Below are positions 42,787 through 53,354 of a stretch of DNA of 64,000 nt, piece by piece. Source of the DNA: Magicicada septendecula (Eukaryota; Arthropoda; Insecta; Hemiptera; Cicadidae); NCBI GenBank assembly GCA_034769895.1, contig CM068372.1, positions 234,192,843 through 234,256,842 on the forward strand. Direction: 5' to 3'. Numbering within the stretch: position 1 is the stretch's first letter; each line of letters opens with the position of its first letter. Made by a program: the position numbers and the translations under genes. The notes beneath the pieces were generated by a model that was not told where the DNA came from, made no database searches, and saw nothing but the letters and a program-made list of their open reading frames with translations.

Positions 42787-43042
42787 TTAGTGGTAGCGGA
42801 TAGAGGATCCCCACTTGTCCCAGTGGAGTTCGTCTATTTCAGGGACGCGCCCCTGCCCACGCGAGCCTTGGTTTTCTCCATGTACCTTTATCTTCGGAGG
42901 AAGCTTTGTCCCTACCTTTAGTCCTAGTTCTTGACCTTGTAATAATCCTTATCCCTTTTATCTTCCCGATTTCCCTAACCCTCCCCTTAGAGTAAACACA
43001 TAAACAATAGTTACACAAATTGGCACACTTTTTTGGAACCAT
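42787..43042 (-). CDS. Antisense basic peptide, shared with element 3
   Basis: A 67-codon minus-strand frame (43042-42839) ends in an Arg/Lys-rich tail, RIITRSRTRTKGRDK, then WRKPRLAWAGARP and a stop. The element 3 frame at 49620-49751 ends RIIERSTARTKDKD, then WRKPRLAEAGAQP and a stop at the same place. The stop codon and peptide are conserved although the DNA differs at many positions. It lies tail to tail with pol, 160 bp after it. It may be the last exon of an antisense transcript. Function unknown; the basic stretch would suit nucleic-acid binding. Confidence 0.5.
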
Positions 43043-46000
43043 TTGATTGCCTTAATTCTAAATAATACATTAGGGTAATCCTCAAAATTAAATAAACTGG
43101 CGTTATTTATGAATTGTAAACTCATCCCTTAATTAGGTCGGTAGTGAAGAAGTTTTGTGGCTGAGTAGACAAACTAAATAATAAATTTTGTATAGTTTAA
43201 CCGCATTATGGTATATCGAGATGGGGTTGTAGATTAGTGGTTGTGGTCGGTTTTGTAATTTGAAAGAAATAAAAGGGAGGGTAGTTCAGTATATGCACTG
43301 TAGGGGTTCTGTTCGTCTTCCATTGCATCTCGGTATACAATAATACGGTACATGTAACATATAACCTATTTACAGGTAATTAAGAAAAAATAATAAGTAT
43401 AAATATTATACTAAGTAAGTAAATAATTTTGGAAAATATTTTGAAGTAAACTTATGTAACCAAAAGGTTTAATTATTATTTTGTGGTACCTGCTATGTTA
43501 GGTTATGAGTACGGTATATTGGTATTAAGAATGTGATTGTGGAGGAATTTAAAGAGAGATTAGAACCAATGATGTAATGTTTGTAAAACTTATTGAAATA
43601 TTAAGAAAAACTGAAACATTTAATCACGTAGAATCATTTTGAAACTGTAATTAAAGTCATGTAAATTGTAATTTTACATATTGATGCATTAACTTCATAA
43701 AATAAAAATGTAAGAGACAAATATGTTATCTAAAAGATTTATAAAACTTGAAAAGTGTAGCAAGCAGATATATGAAGTAACCCAAAGTGTTTAGTCTATG
43801 AATGCTGAAACTGAGCATGTTTATAACTGTTGTTTATGAAAGCAAGTCTGGCACATTACTGTGTTCATGTAAACAATAGACAGGTGTGTTGTAGTGGTAT
43901 GTTGTGACTCAAGCCTGTGGCCATGCTTGGTAGCCACAACAAGAAATGTTGTAGTCTGTTGAATCAGTATCTTGAGCAAAACCCTATTGTGACATAAAAG
44001 AATGGAAATTAAATTTTCATAGACAAAATAATAACGAGATAATTAGGGTAACCCAGAGTTGAGAAATTAAAAAACCATTAAATCACTAAATTAATCAGAT
44101 TAATAGAAACAATGATTTTTAACAATGAACTTAAAGTGTTTGAATTGTAATTTTTTTTGAAAAAAAAAAAAAAAAATGTTGGATGTATACAATTTCCAAT
44201 TTCAATAAATCCTAGAATTAAGTGACCAAAAACAATTGTCAAGTTTAGTATCAGTGAGTATGGGAACGTTTTAAAAAATGTGTAACAAAATAAAAACTTT
44301 GTATCAATACAAGAAGTGGGGATGATTTTGGGGGGTAGATTGGTGATAAATGAAGTGATAGAACAATGGAGTGTGGAACTGCAAATGTAGAAAGATTAAT
44401 TTTCAATTGTTAAGTAATTAGTTAGTTATTAAGTGGCTATTGAGGGGGTGGCCTGTGCTCTCTTAGATAGCGAAATGGGTTGGGGGTAACAGTGAGTGTT
44501 ACCTCCATCGGAGGCCAAACTGGCGATAAATGTGCGGCACACCTTATACGTATAAATAAAAAATTTTTTACACACAATACTAAATAACGTGTCGCACATA
44601 AAAATATTGATGTGAAACAGGCAGTGAAATTAAAGTTAGATTTCCTCGACTTTTCGGGCGGTTACTGTCTTACCAGCACTAACCGTGGTTTTGGCTAGCG
44701 GCCAGCTATGGTCATACCAAGTCCCTTGACCATAGCTGACTTGAAATTGGTATATATTTGAAATTCAATGGGGGGACAATTAGAGGAAATCTCCGGAACT
44801 AGGGAACAGCGGCTGCCACCCTGTTCGAGGAGGAACAGCAAGACCGGTGGCAGATCCGTTTTAAGGGTGCATGATTTTATAACAAGAACATGTTGATGTT
44901 CACTACTTTAAAACTTAATAGCGGAAGCAGAGACACGGAGAGGTAAAACCCTGCTCCAAAATATACAGTCTCTGTGGAAGCGAAAGGGCGAGACAGTCCT
45001 CCATAATCTGAAATAGTGTGTGTGGCTGGGAGGTGACGCAAAGGAGTCACGAATTTTAAAATTTTATGACGTAAAAGTTTTGCTTATTCAAGGTTTAATC
45101 CAATCAAAAATGCTTGTGCTCTGTCCACATAATTATATGCTCAGACTCGTAAATTAAGGTGTTCATGCTATAATTTTAAGTGTATTATTTTATTGTTGTC
45201 TATTAGATAAGAATATGTAATTTTATTATGTGTGTATTTGTTTAAGCCAATAAGTAAATCGTCTGGCAGGTTAACATAAGCATCAGAATCAGAAAAAAGG
45301 GGAAACAATGAGGTGAGAAGGGAGAATGAATAAAAATAAATATGTATATTCCATGTAATTTGTTCAATTTTGAGATGTGTTTTTATTATGTTAGGATATC
45401 AGCTGATCAGCAATACCATGTCACTGGTATAGTGGTTTGTAAATGTTACAAGTAATTAATGTTTAGTGTACTACAGATATTTTGAAGTAAAGATAAAAAG
45501 AATATGAGAAATAGAATAACAATAATTTATGCAAATTAATAAAAGATAGTTCATGGGTGATGAACATTTTAGGAGACACATATATCTGTCCAAATTGAAT
45601 TAAAAGTTGAATGTTGTTTTTGAGTTGATGTGATGTAACAGAGCTGGTGAAGTATTAATGTTGACAGTAGTAATGGAGACTTTATGTAGATTTTGAGTGA
45701 TATATTGTTGCTTTTATAGTTAATGAGGTTATTTTGTGTATTTGTAGTAATGGAATGAGGTTGAGAATTTTGGGGATGGCAATTTTGTATTAGGGGGTAG
45801 TGTATTTGGGGAGTCCGCAACAAGGGTTGGGACGGGATAGGAATAGATTTTAGTGGGGAAGGGGCCGCCTTAGGTAGAATCCGGGCCGCCAAATAAGGGA
45901 ATTGAGTTTTTTGGGGGCGGGGAAACACGTATCCTATATATACAAAGGGTTAGAGAGTATTTTTTCATATATGTAGAGAGGGTGGCGAAGTGTGTTAAAT

Positions 46001-47323
46001 GATAAGTTGGGGTTTAGAGTGTCCTGATTAGTAGAGATTTTGGTAGAGATGGGTGTCATGGGAGTTGTAGTTGATTGATATTAGAGCTATAGGGAGAAAG
46101 TTCATATATGTATACAGATCTAGTAATACAGTAAATGAGAATGAATAATTTACATCACCCACCGTAGATCAAAGTAAGATTGTTGAAAAGAAAGAGAGAT
46201 TTATAATAAGGATACAATGTTCATTTTTTCAACCAGTGACAGAATTTTGATAAAATTTGAAAGTAATGTAAAATTAAGAATTGTTTATTTTAAATAATTT
46301 AAATGCCAATTTGATTATTGTAATAATATTTTGTTTGTTTTGAATATTTTGTTATTATGTTTGTATTTTAAGTTAGGATATTACAGATGTTCAATGTGTT
46401 TTCAGAACTCATACATAACATATGTAGGTCAAGGGTTTTGGACTTGACCTAGTTACGATCAGCTGATGAGGTCATACACCTACTAAGCTTGTGTATAGTA
46501 GGAAGCCAATTGTAATTTGTTTGTTTGATTAATTCAAACCAATATTTGAATAATTTTAATAAATGATATTGAATAAATAAATTTAATAAAATTTTTTAAT
46601 GAATAAATTTTAATTTTTTTTGAATTTTAAAATTTTGAAAATTTTAATTTTTTTGAAGAAAAAAAAAAAAAAAAACGATTTTTCGCCTGCCAGCGAATGG
46701 ATATTGTAGATGATGATTTTTTTATTATGTGTGTATTAACCATTTTTCTTTTATTGTATTGCATTATATTGGTAGACTATAAGTGATTCTCCTGTTAGAA
46801 TAAGGATGAGTTTATGTTATTAGAAATGTCTAGATTAAGTCATTTGAAACAAAAATTAAAAAAAAAAGGAGAATTTTTGATAAAAGATTATTTTTTTTTG
46901 AATTTTGAATTGTTTAAATTTATAATAAATTTTAAAAGGAAGTTTTCATTTTAATGTGTTAGGGTAATATGTAATGTTAGTGTGTGTGAGCCCAGTATCT
47001 GCTAAAGGCAGCCCAGCTTGCAAAAAGGGGATCCATATCGGCGGAGGAGCTGGGATAATTTTAGCCAGGGATTGAGGATTTTTGGGGGTAGCGTGTTAGA
47101 AGGCGAGGCGCGCTGTGGTGCGAGTCTGATCGATTTCTCGATGTTGGGATCTCTTACGGAGAAGTCCAGTGATCTCGTTCAGATGAGTCCATGGTCGCTG
47201 AGCCAGGGGGGTCGTGTACCCATGAGAGTAAGAATCAGGGGGTTGTTGGCACCAGTTCCTCACCGGTCCTCTTTGGGGTTTGTCGATGAGATTTCTTCTG
47301 TCATGGACAGCAGAATTCTCATC
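43043..47323 (+). other. Element 2 long 3' internal region
   Basis: Over 4 kb between pol and the polypurine tract holds no env-like gene. It contains a perfect 12-bp hairpin at 44703-44738, GC-richer patches at 44440-45010, 45780-45920 and 46980-47330, and homopolymer runs at 44150 and 46660. A proline-rich antisense frame lies at 45569-45928, and a 106-codon sense frame at 47018-47338 runs into the LTR. Neither frame has a recognised family. Confidence 0.6.
44703..44738 (+). other. Perfect 12-bp hairpin
   Basis: CAGCTATGGTCA and TGACCATAGCTG are exact reverse complements separated by 12 bases. In RNA this makes a stable stem in the 3' untranslated part of the element. It could act as an export or packaging signal, which is only an inference. 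Confidence 0.7.
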
Positions 47324-47333
47324 GAGGGGGTAT
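47324..47333 (+). other. Element 2 polypurine tract
   Basis: GAGGGGGTAT lies directly before the 3' LTR start at 47334. The G run fits the plus-strand primer used by LTR retroelements. Confidence 0.75.
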
Positions 47334-48506
47334 TGTAGCGGGTCAAATTTTGGGTGTTTTATTTTTAACAGTATGGGGTAATTATATTTTTATTCATTTC
47401 AATTTTGGGCGGGTTTGGATAAAGTATTGTAAAGCTGCATTATTGTGCAACGTTATTTTCCAAGCAACAGCACGAGGTTGAGAAACAGCGTTTGGAACAA
47501 AGGCAATGCGCAATTTCAGTGGTGTAACACGGCAGAAGAATTTACCTCCACCAAAATTCTAAGAACTCTGTGCATGTGTTTTGACGCCCGTATGCAACTC
47601 AGCCGGGCGGGGATCGGCAATGACGCCGTGAGAGACACCACAGTTGAGACAAACATGGCGCTGGGACGAAAAGTTAGTAGTTCCAATCGACCGGCTACCG
47701 GAAAACAGCGTTAAACTCCGCCTACTGTGAGCGACATCAGCAGAGCAGATGCCAATATCGGCCTCTGGTACCACACATATACCAGTTATAATCCATGCAT
47801 AAAATGGTTATGCCACCGCAATTAAGCACCAACGGCGACTAAAACATGATGGCCGTGACTGCTCTTTTCCCGCGACTCAAGGAAACACCTTGGGCAGTTC
47901 GTCACTGATCCTGTCTGGCCAGACACCGCCCTAAAGGGGCTCTTCAGATTTTTCCACGTTTCAGTCTTAAAACTCTATTTTGTGAACTATTATGCGGCAG
48001 TGAAACCAACAGTTATCAATTAGCAACAACCGTGAAATCCGGAACTCATCACAAAGTCAAAAATGAGAAAAACGAACAGTGCGAACTAAAACCGCGTGCC
48101 GGCTGGGGAGGGGTATTTTTATATTATTAGATTCAATGTGTTAAAGGTTTGTTAATAATTAATAATGTGAGAGTGTGTGATGCAGGCTGGGCTATCTACA
48201 TAGATGTAAGTAATATAATTTAGGTATACCATAGTAAGATGTATGAACCAGGGTAACAAAATTTGGAAAACCATGTGAGAAAATTTATTGGAAAAATTTA
48301 ACCTTTAACGTTGCAATATTTGATAATTAAAAATCATAATTTCTCTTCATAAAATGTGTAGAGTAAGTTATTTCAATAACCTTTAACACAGGTTTGCATC
48401 TGACGTACATGTTATCGAATTCTGGACCCGAATATAAGAAACCTTGCAGGTAGGTGGAAACTGTATTTTTGTATTATATATATTTAAAATGTAAATGAAC
48501 ATAACA
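47334..48506 (+). repeat. Element 2 3' LTR
   Basis: It matches 36156-37321 with a 7-bp extra TAATAAT-type unit near 48157 and about six substitutions. It is followed by CACT, the right target duplication. Confidence 0.95.
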
Positions 48507-49600
48507 CACTTTAAATTAGTACTGCGTTTAACGTTTACCGGACGTTATATACTGGTAAATCACCAATTTAAGACTAGATTCGGCACACCCTCACCCCAAA
48601 AGGGCAACATAGTTGCCCCAAGGCTAACTCACAGCCTCTTGGCTAGTCCTACAAAATCTCAGAAATTTAACCGCTCTTGGGAGAACAGAGGCTCAGGGCG
48701 AAAACGAAGTAAGAGTAAAGAAGAAGAAGTGTAGTGTGTGAGGGTACTGCATGCTGACTTGATCAGGGTCGGCATCCAGCACAAGAGAAAGAAGGAGAAA
48801 AGACGAAAGACGTCTTATCAAGAGCACGGTCGGAATTCTGACCTCCCAAGGCCTCCCAAACTGAGACCCAACCTAATACCCACTCAGGACAACTACTACC
48901 CCCCCTTCTCACAGGACTGGAAATCTCAACGCCACTGCGACCATCCTCCTGCGACCCTCTCCGCCAGGCCAACCCCACAGGACCGCCCCAACACGTCACA
49001 CTCTCTGGTGACCACCACCTACTCCTCCTGCTGCCACTCACATACGCGTCCGAAGACCAAAACAAGGTATCTATTACCTTGATATGTGAGTGCCCATAAC
49101 ACTACTGTTCACATCTGGACTGACCAGCCATATGCTGCAAAACAAGGCATCATATCCTTGACATATTAGACTGGCCCCCAAAAAAAAATATATCCCTACA
49201 ATAGGGCGGACGGCCCCGATTAGCCGGACAGAGAAAACCGCATAGAGGGCACGCGAACATCAATCCCTTCATTCACTCTTCAATACTGCATAACTAGCAA
49301 GGGGGGTTTACTTCAGCACGGCATCACCTAACAACCCACACTTAATCAAAAATAACCTACCACAGAAATCAACCGGAGAATGCGGCATGGCCAGGACCCT
49401 ACAATAATCAACAACAAACTACAACAAAGAAAAATGAAAACTACACCACCAATCTATCACTAACATCCCTACACCAACCTAGTCACGACTCTTCCGACTA
49501 ACTTCTTTCTGATATTTTTCTTTTTTCCTTTTCTAATTTTGTTTTTGTTTTTTCTTTCTAATTTTTTTTTTTGTTTTTTTTTGTTTTTATTTTGTTTTCT
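48507..49600 (-). other. Element 3 3' internal DNA, right part
   Basis: Non-coding on the sense strand. A plus-strand 114-codon frame at 48738-49082 is rich in basic residues and proline (KRKKEKRRK near its start) and could be an upstream exon of the antisense gene that ends at 49751; no family match. An A/T-rich low-complexity run is at 49520-49600. Confidence 0.4.
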
Positions 49601-49619
49601 AAGGGGAGGGGTAGGAAAA

Positions 49620-49751
49620 TTGGGAAGATGAAAAGGGCAAGGATCATTGAAAGGTCAACAGCTAGGACTAAGGATAAGGACATGGTTCCCTCCGAAAATA
49701 AGGATGGGTGGAGAAAACCAAGGCTCGCGGAGGCAGGGGCGCAACCCTGAA
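49620..49751 (+). CDS. Antisense basic peptide (element 3 copy)
   Basis: This is the plus-strand homologue of the minus-strand peptide of element 2 at 42839-43042. The shared pattern is RII.RS..RTK..D, then SE.K..WRKPRLA.AGA.P and a stop. No ATG is in the obvious position, so it may be a spliced exon. DNA homology covers about 200 bp (49600-49802 against 42985-42787, inverted), and the position tail to tail with the sense frame is the same. Confidence 0.45.
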
Positions 49752-49798
49752 ATAGATGAACACCACTGGGACTGTGGGGAACATCTACCCGCTACCCG

Positions 49799-50029
49799 TT
49801 AACCGCTTTGTCTCACCTTTTTATGACGAACTTTAGGAACTCGTTCCTTTTGCACACCTCTCTCTGAGAAACTATCTCGTGTTGAGCTGTACTGATTTGT
49901 TTCTTCTGAATTAGAATCAAGGTAACTTACCTGACTACTTTTACCCCGATTTGGATTATCCTCAACCTCTAAATCCTCTGCTTCTACCTTCTTCTCTTCT
50001 ACAATTTCCCCTGGTTCTCTTTCTTCCAC
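49799..50029 (-). CDS. Element 3 gag tail, second frame
   Basis: After the gag stop (50033-50035) another frame continues the same Glu-rich, Arg/Lys-ending composition (EEREPGEIVEEKK, then RVPKVRHKKVRQSG). It starts without an ATG. It may be the real Gag C-terminus displaced by a frameshift, or it may be reached by recoding. No zinc knuckle or protease motif is seen. Confidence 0.4.
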   Translation of the reverse strand: MEEREPGEIVEEKKVEAEDLEVEDNPNRGKSSQVSYLDSNSEETNQYSSTRDSFSERGVQKERVPKVRHKKVRQSG

Positions 50030-50032
50030 CTC

Positions 50033-51553
50033 TTACTTTTTCTCCTCTACATAATCCAAATCACCATCACGACACTGCACATTTTCATCCTCTAGTTGCT
50101 CACCTGGTCCGCATGAAACTTCTTTCCATTCCTCGGAATCCTCAACACTACTTACAGAAAGCGTCTGCACATCTTCACACACTACATCATTCTCCCTCAC
50201 ACACTCCACAACGCTGCCTCCCAGTTTCTCCTCAACTTCTACCTCATCTACTTCTACCACACTTGCAGCCTGGACATCCCCTTGTCCATCCGCAACCTCA
50301 GAAACACTTGCAGCCTCCCTAAAACTTACACTTATACTCCCCTGCGTAGCATGTGCAGACCACTCTTCTGCCTCTTCCCTCGATTCCTCTTCTTCACCAC
50401 TTTCAGCAACTACTTCTTCCTCAACATTTCCCCACCTGGAATCCGGCTGTCCAGGTCCCTGTGCAATGTCTAATTTAAATTCTACTAACGATGATAAAGC
50501 TTCACCATCAAGTGACTTCTCATCTCCCGGCGTAGGCGATGATGATGTTACCGGATCTGGATCCCTCACGAACAATACCGGAACAAATTCTGCGACATCT
50601 GGATTCAACCATGACGTCCTCTCAGAGTCCTGTAATTCAATATCGACAGACGTGTTCTTGTCGTCTTGTATTGATCCACGTAAGTTACTTCGCTTTTCTT
50701 CTATCTGCTCACCTTCTTCATCCACTACTTTATTCGGCACTGGTAATTCCTCGGGAAGCTTCAAAGTTTCCTTACTCTCCAAATAGGGATAATGCCTTGC
50801 TACAGGCTCCCTACTTGCCGATGTTTGTTTACTAATATAACTTCTTCTTTCCCTGTTCGTTTCGTACTTATTTATTTTATCTGCTGTAACCGTAGCTACA
50901 GTCTTCTCACTTGTCACCCACTTGTAGCCTCCCTTACTTCCTGAATATTCAGTTTTTCTCCAACCGCCATGTTTGTCCTTCTTAGCTCTTCCTGACAAAC
51001 CACTGGAGTATTGGACATCCGTAGCACCTCTTCCCCGGTACTCGTCCCCTGCTCGGACAGTATTCGAAACCACACATAACCGGTGCAGATCCGCGAAACA
51101 ACGTGGACGTTCCGCGAATATCAAACGCGATCTCTCTTGGGGATTCAGTCCTTCCAGAATTACTTGTATTACTTTGGTCTCGGGCAACCCTAATCTTAAT
51201 ACCTGGGCAGCTTTCCGTACATCCTGCACGAAGTCCCCCAACGCCTCTCCGTTGGCCTGTAAACGATAGAATGAATCTAACCTAAGCTGGGAACGTCGTC
51301 GATGTGGTATGAAGTAATCCAACACTTCCCCATGAAAAGCGTCGACAGTGCCGCCCCGACGCAGAGTGTTGGTGACCAACCCTGCCAACAAACCCTGGCA
51401 ATACGGGTATATAAGGGACAAGACCTCCCCATCGGATACACACGGAAAATCAGCCAACTGCAGGACAAGGTCCAAGAAAACCAGCAGCTGGTCCTCATCA
51501 AATCCATCTACCACCGAAAGTTTCTGGAGAACTCCTGAAAGGGGGTGGGGCAA
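50033..51553 (-). CDS. Element 3 Gag
   Basis: The 506-residue frame starts at the ATG at 51553; a longer open start exists in the partial copy at 32691. Residues 1-185 form a Gypsy-type capsid: LDYFIPHRRRSQLRLDSFYR, GEALGDFVQDVRKAAQVL and ILEGLNPQERSRLIFAERP are the usual gag blocks. The rest is a Ser/Glu-rich acidic tail with no CCHC motif. It differs completely from the coiled-coil Gags of elements 1, 2 and 4. No pol follows: the next recognisable sequence is the antisense peptide. Confidence 0.8.
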   Translation of the reverse strand: MPHPLSGVLQKLSVVDGFDEDQLLVFLDLVLQLADFPCVSDGEVLSLIYPYCQGLLAGLVTNTLRRGGTVDAFHGEVLDYFIPHRRRSQLRLDSFYRLQANGEALGDFVQDVRKAAQVLRLGLPETKVIQVILEGLNPQERSRLIFAERPRCFADLHRLCVVSNTVRAGDEYRGRGATDVQYSSGLSGRAKKDKHGGWRKTEYSGSKGGYKWVTSEKTVATVTADKINKYETNRERRSYISKQTSASREPVARHYPYLESKETLKLPEELPVPNKVVDEEGEQIEEKRSNLRGSIQDDKNTSVDIELQDSERTSWLNPDVAEFVPVLFVRDPDPVTSSSPTPGDEKSLDGEALSSLVEFKLDIAQGPGQPDSRWGNVEEEVVAESGEEEESREEAEEWSAHATQGSISVSFREAASVSEVADGQGDVQAASVVEVDEVEVEEKLGGSVVECVRENDVVCEDVQTLSVSSVEDSEEWKEVSCGPGEQLEDENVQCRDGDLDYVEEKK

Positions 51554-52238
51554 TTTCTGAAATCATCGCGCCGCCAGAATTGAACAATTCACAATATACA
51601 ATCAACAAAACATAACTCCCACAAAACACCTAACACCCTACAAAATAATGACAATAATAAGACAGGAAAAGCTTAAGTACTCTTCTTCCATTAAGCAGAC
51701 TGCGGGTCCCCCTACCGTTGCGAGGACCCAGCCCACTTACCTGAACTGCTCTCTCTCAACAACTCTACACAAATGGAACGCGACACACACACTAACACAC
51801 AAACGACAAAAACACCGACCAACGACAATTTTCGAAAATATTTCTAATATTTCTTCGGCTACCGTATATCGGAGGAGACCGACTGCCGATCGGGCCATAC
51901 TGCATAATTAAAACACCTCCCCTAATATGGGCAAGGTAAAACGCAAACCATCTCCACCCAGGCACAGATCTGCCATAAGTCGCGTTTCCCAAGGAATGTC
52001 CCCTTCTAAAATTTCTCACCACGTGGCACTATCAACTATTCAAGGCGGGCAAGTACATATACATCTTAAACACAAAACCTTAAACCTAACAAAATATTTT
52101 CACTTTTAGATATAGGGCCTTTCAAAAATTTTTCTAAGTTCCCTTGGAACTCCCAAAATGTTTCCTGAGTTTGCAAGCCCCGTCACACCCACAGGACCCA
52201 CGGGTTGACCCTAATCTCAACCACGCTCTGCTACCAAA
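51554..52238 (-). other. Element 3 leader and primer-binding site (copy 2)
   Basis: The minus strand at 52236-52221 reads TGGTAGCAGAGCGTGG next to the LTR, an iMet-type primer site. The 0.65-kb leader has only chance frames. It is near identical to 32613-33287. Confidence 0.65.
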
Positions 52239-53354
52239 TGTAACCCTTCTTTAACTTAGACAATAAAAAAAAGATTATTTTTTTGAAAATTTATTTTTTT
52301 TTTTTTGAAAAGAGGGGCCACAAGTTAATTAGAACTAGACCAAAGCCTAGAGACGCCAAAAATGCGCTGGATCCAGTGAGACGGGACTTGCAATGAAAAC
52401 TCATAAATTAAACAATTAATAAAATCCCTTTTATTATTCTATCTCCATTTTGAAAACAATATTAATAACAAAATCAATAAACACAACAGTCAGAATCTTT
52501 TATCCCCTGAAATTGTTAATTAAAATAATTTATATTCTTTCAACAATGTCACCTGAAAATTATTAACACATATAAAATATATTTGCTATCTCTCTTTAAA
52601 ATGAATTAAAATTTAAAATCATTACTATTCTTTAAATAAAGTTTCCTGTAAAATATTAATAATATAGAATTTATTTTCTATGTTCTCTTTAAAATGATCC
52701 ATTGAAACTTAATGGAGAAAATTTTTAAAGACTTCTTGATAATATTAATTATAATAACAAATTGTCAAACAAATTAATTAAAATTAAATAGTGACAAATC
52801 CACATACTTGTTATTAAAGCTAATTAAAATAAATTACTTTCTTAGAAGAAATATTCAGCAAAAATTAATTGAGATAGAATAAATTAATGTCATCAAAATT
52901 AAAAGGATATATAATCCTATGTTTCATCTTTCTTTTCTAAAAACCCTATATCTAAACTCCCCCCAAAAATACACCTAAATGTACAATACATATAACCCCC
53001 CAAAATACACACACAAATATACAATACATCACATGTTCCACAATACAGTACAATTATACAAAGATCTCTTGCCACGCCCATTTCTTACCCCCATGAGGTA
53101 TATTATTAATTCTTTTATGGACATTGGTGTTAGGATTACAATACTTAATTTGTGCCTAACACATGACATGTGTTTTAGATTATGCTTATGCAACTCCAGT
53201 AGTCCCCAGGACATGATAAATTCTAAAATTTGGCCAAGTGCCTAATACTATTATACAATTCTGCCCCACTGGGCTCTTATACTGTGAGAAATAAAATTTT
53301 AGAAAACAATGAACCCCCCCCCCAGTTATCATGATTAATTAATAGTATATATAT
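52239..53354 (-). repeat. Element 3 LTR, right copy (interrupted)
   Basis: It begins TGTAACCCTTC on the plus strand and follows 33288-34391 to a TATATAT run, where the sequence changes to element 4 DNA starting TGTAATAAAA. The remaining LTR is not found to the right within the window, which fits an insertion whose other end lies beyond 64000. Confidence 0.75.

Larger units (their letters stand above)
36156..48506 (+). mobile_element. Gypsy element 2, 12.35 kb, young
   Basis: It has two LTRs of 1166 and 1173 bp, a primer site at 37323, gag, protease, RT, RNase H and integrase in order, a 4.65-kb 3' internal region and a polypurine tract at 47324. Target duplication CACT is at 36152-36155 and 48507-48510. 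The LTRs differ by one 7-bp unit (TAATTAA-type) and about six single bases, so insertion is recent. Coding lesions are limited to one UAG between protease and RT. It interrupts the 3' internal DNA of element 3. Confidence 0.95.
32242..53354 (-). mobile_element. Element 3, tandem LTR retroelement without pol
   Basis: In plus-strand order: LTR start (32242-32312), gag start and leader (32313-33287), LTR (33288 to beyond 34391), 3' internal DNA interrupted by element 2, gag (50033-51553), leader, and LTR (52239-53354, cut by element 4). LTRs begin TGTAACCCTTC on the plus strand. Both leaders carry the same primer site next to the LTR. The 32313-34391 and 51261-53354 blocks are near identical. 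An LTR-to-LTR recombination tandem with deletions explains this. No protease, RT or integrase sequence is seen. Confidence 0.7.

Noticed and set aside
48738..49082. Plus-strand 114-codon frame as an independent gene
   Set aside because: Too little support: basic and proline-rich but no family. Kept only as a possible exon of the antisense unit.
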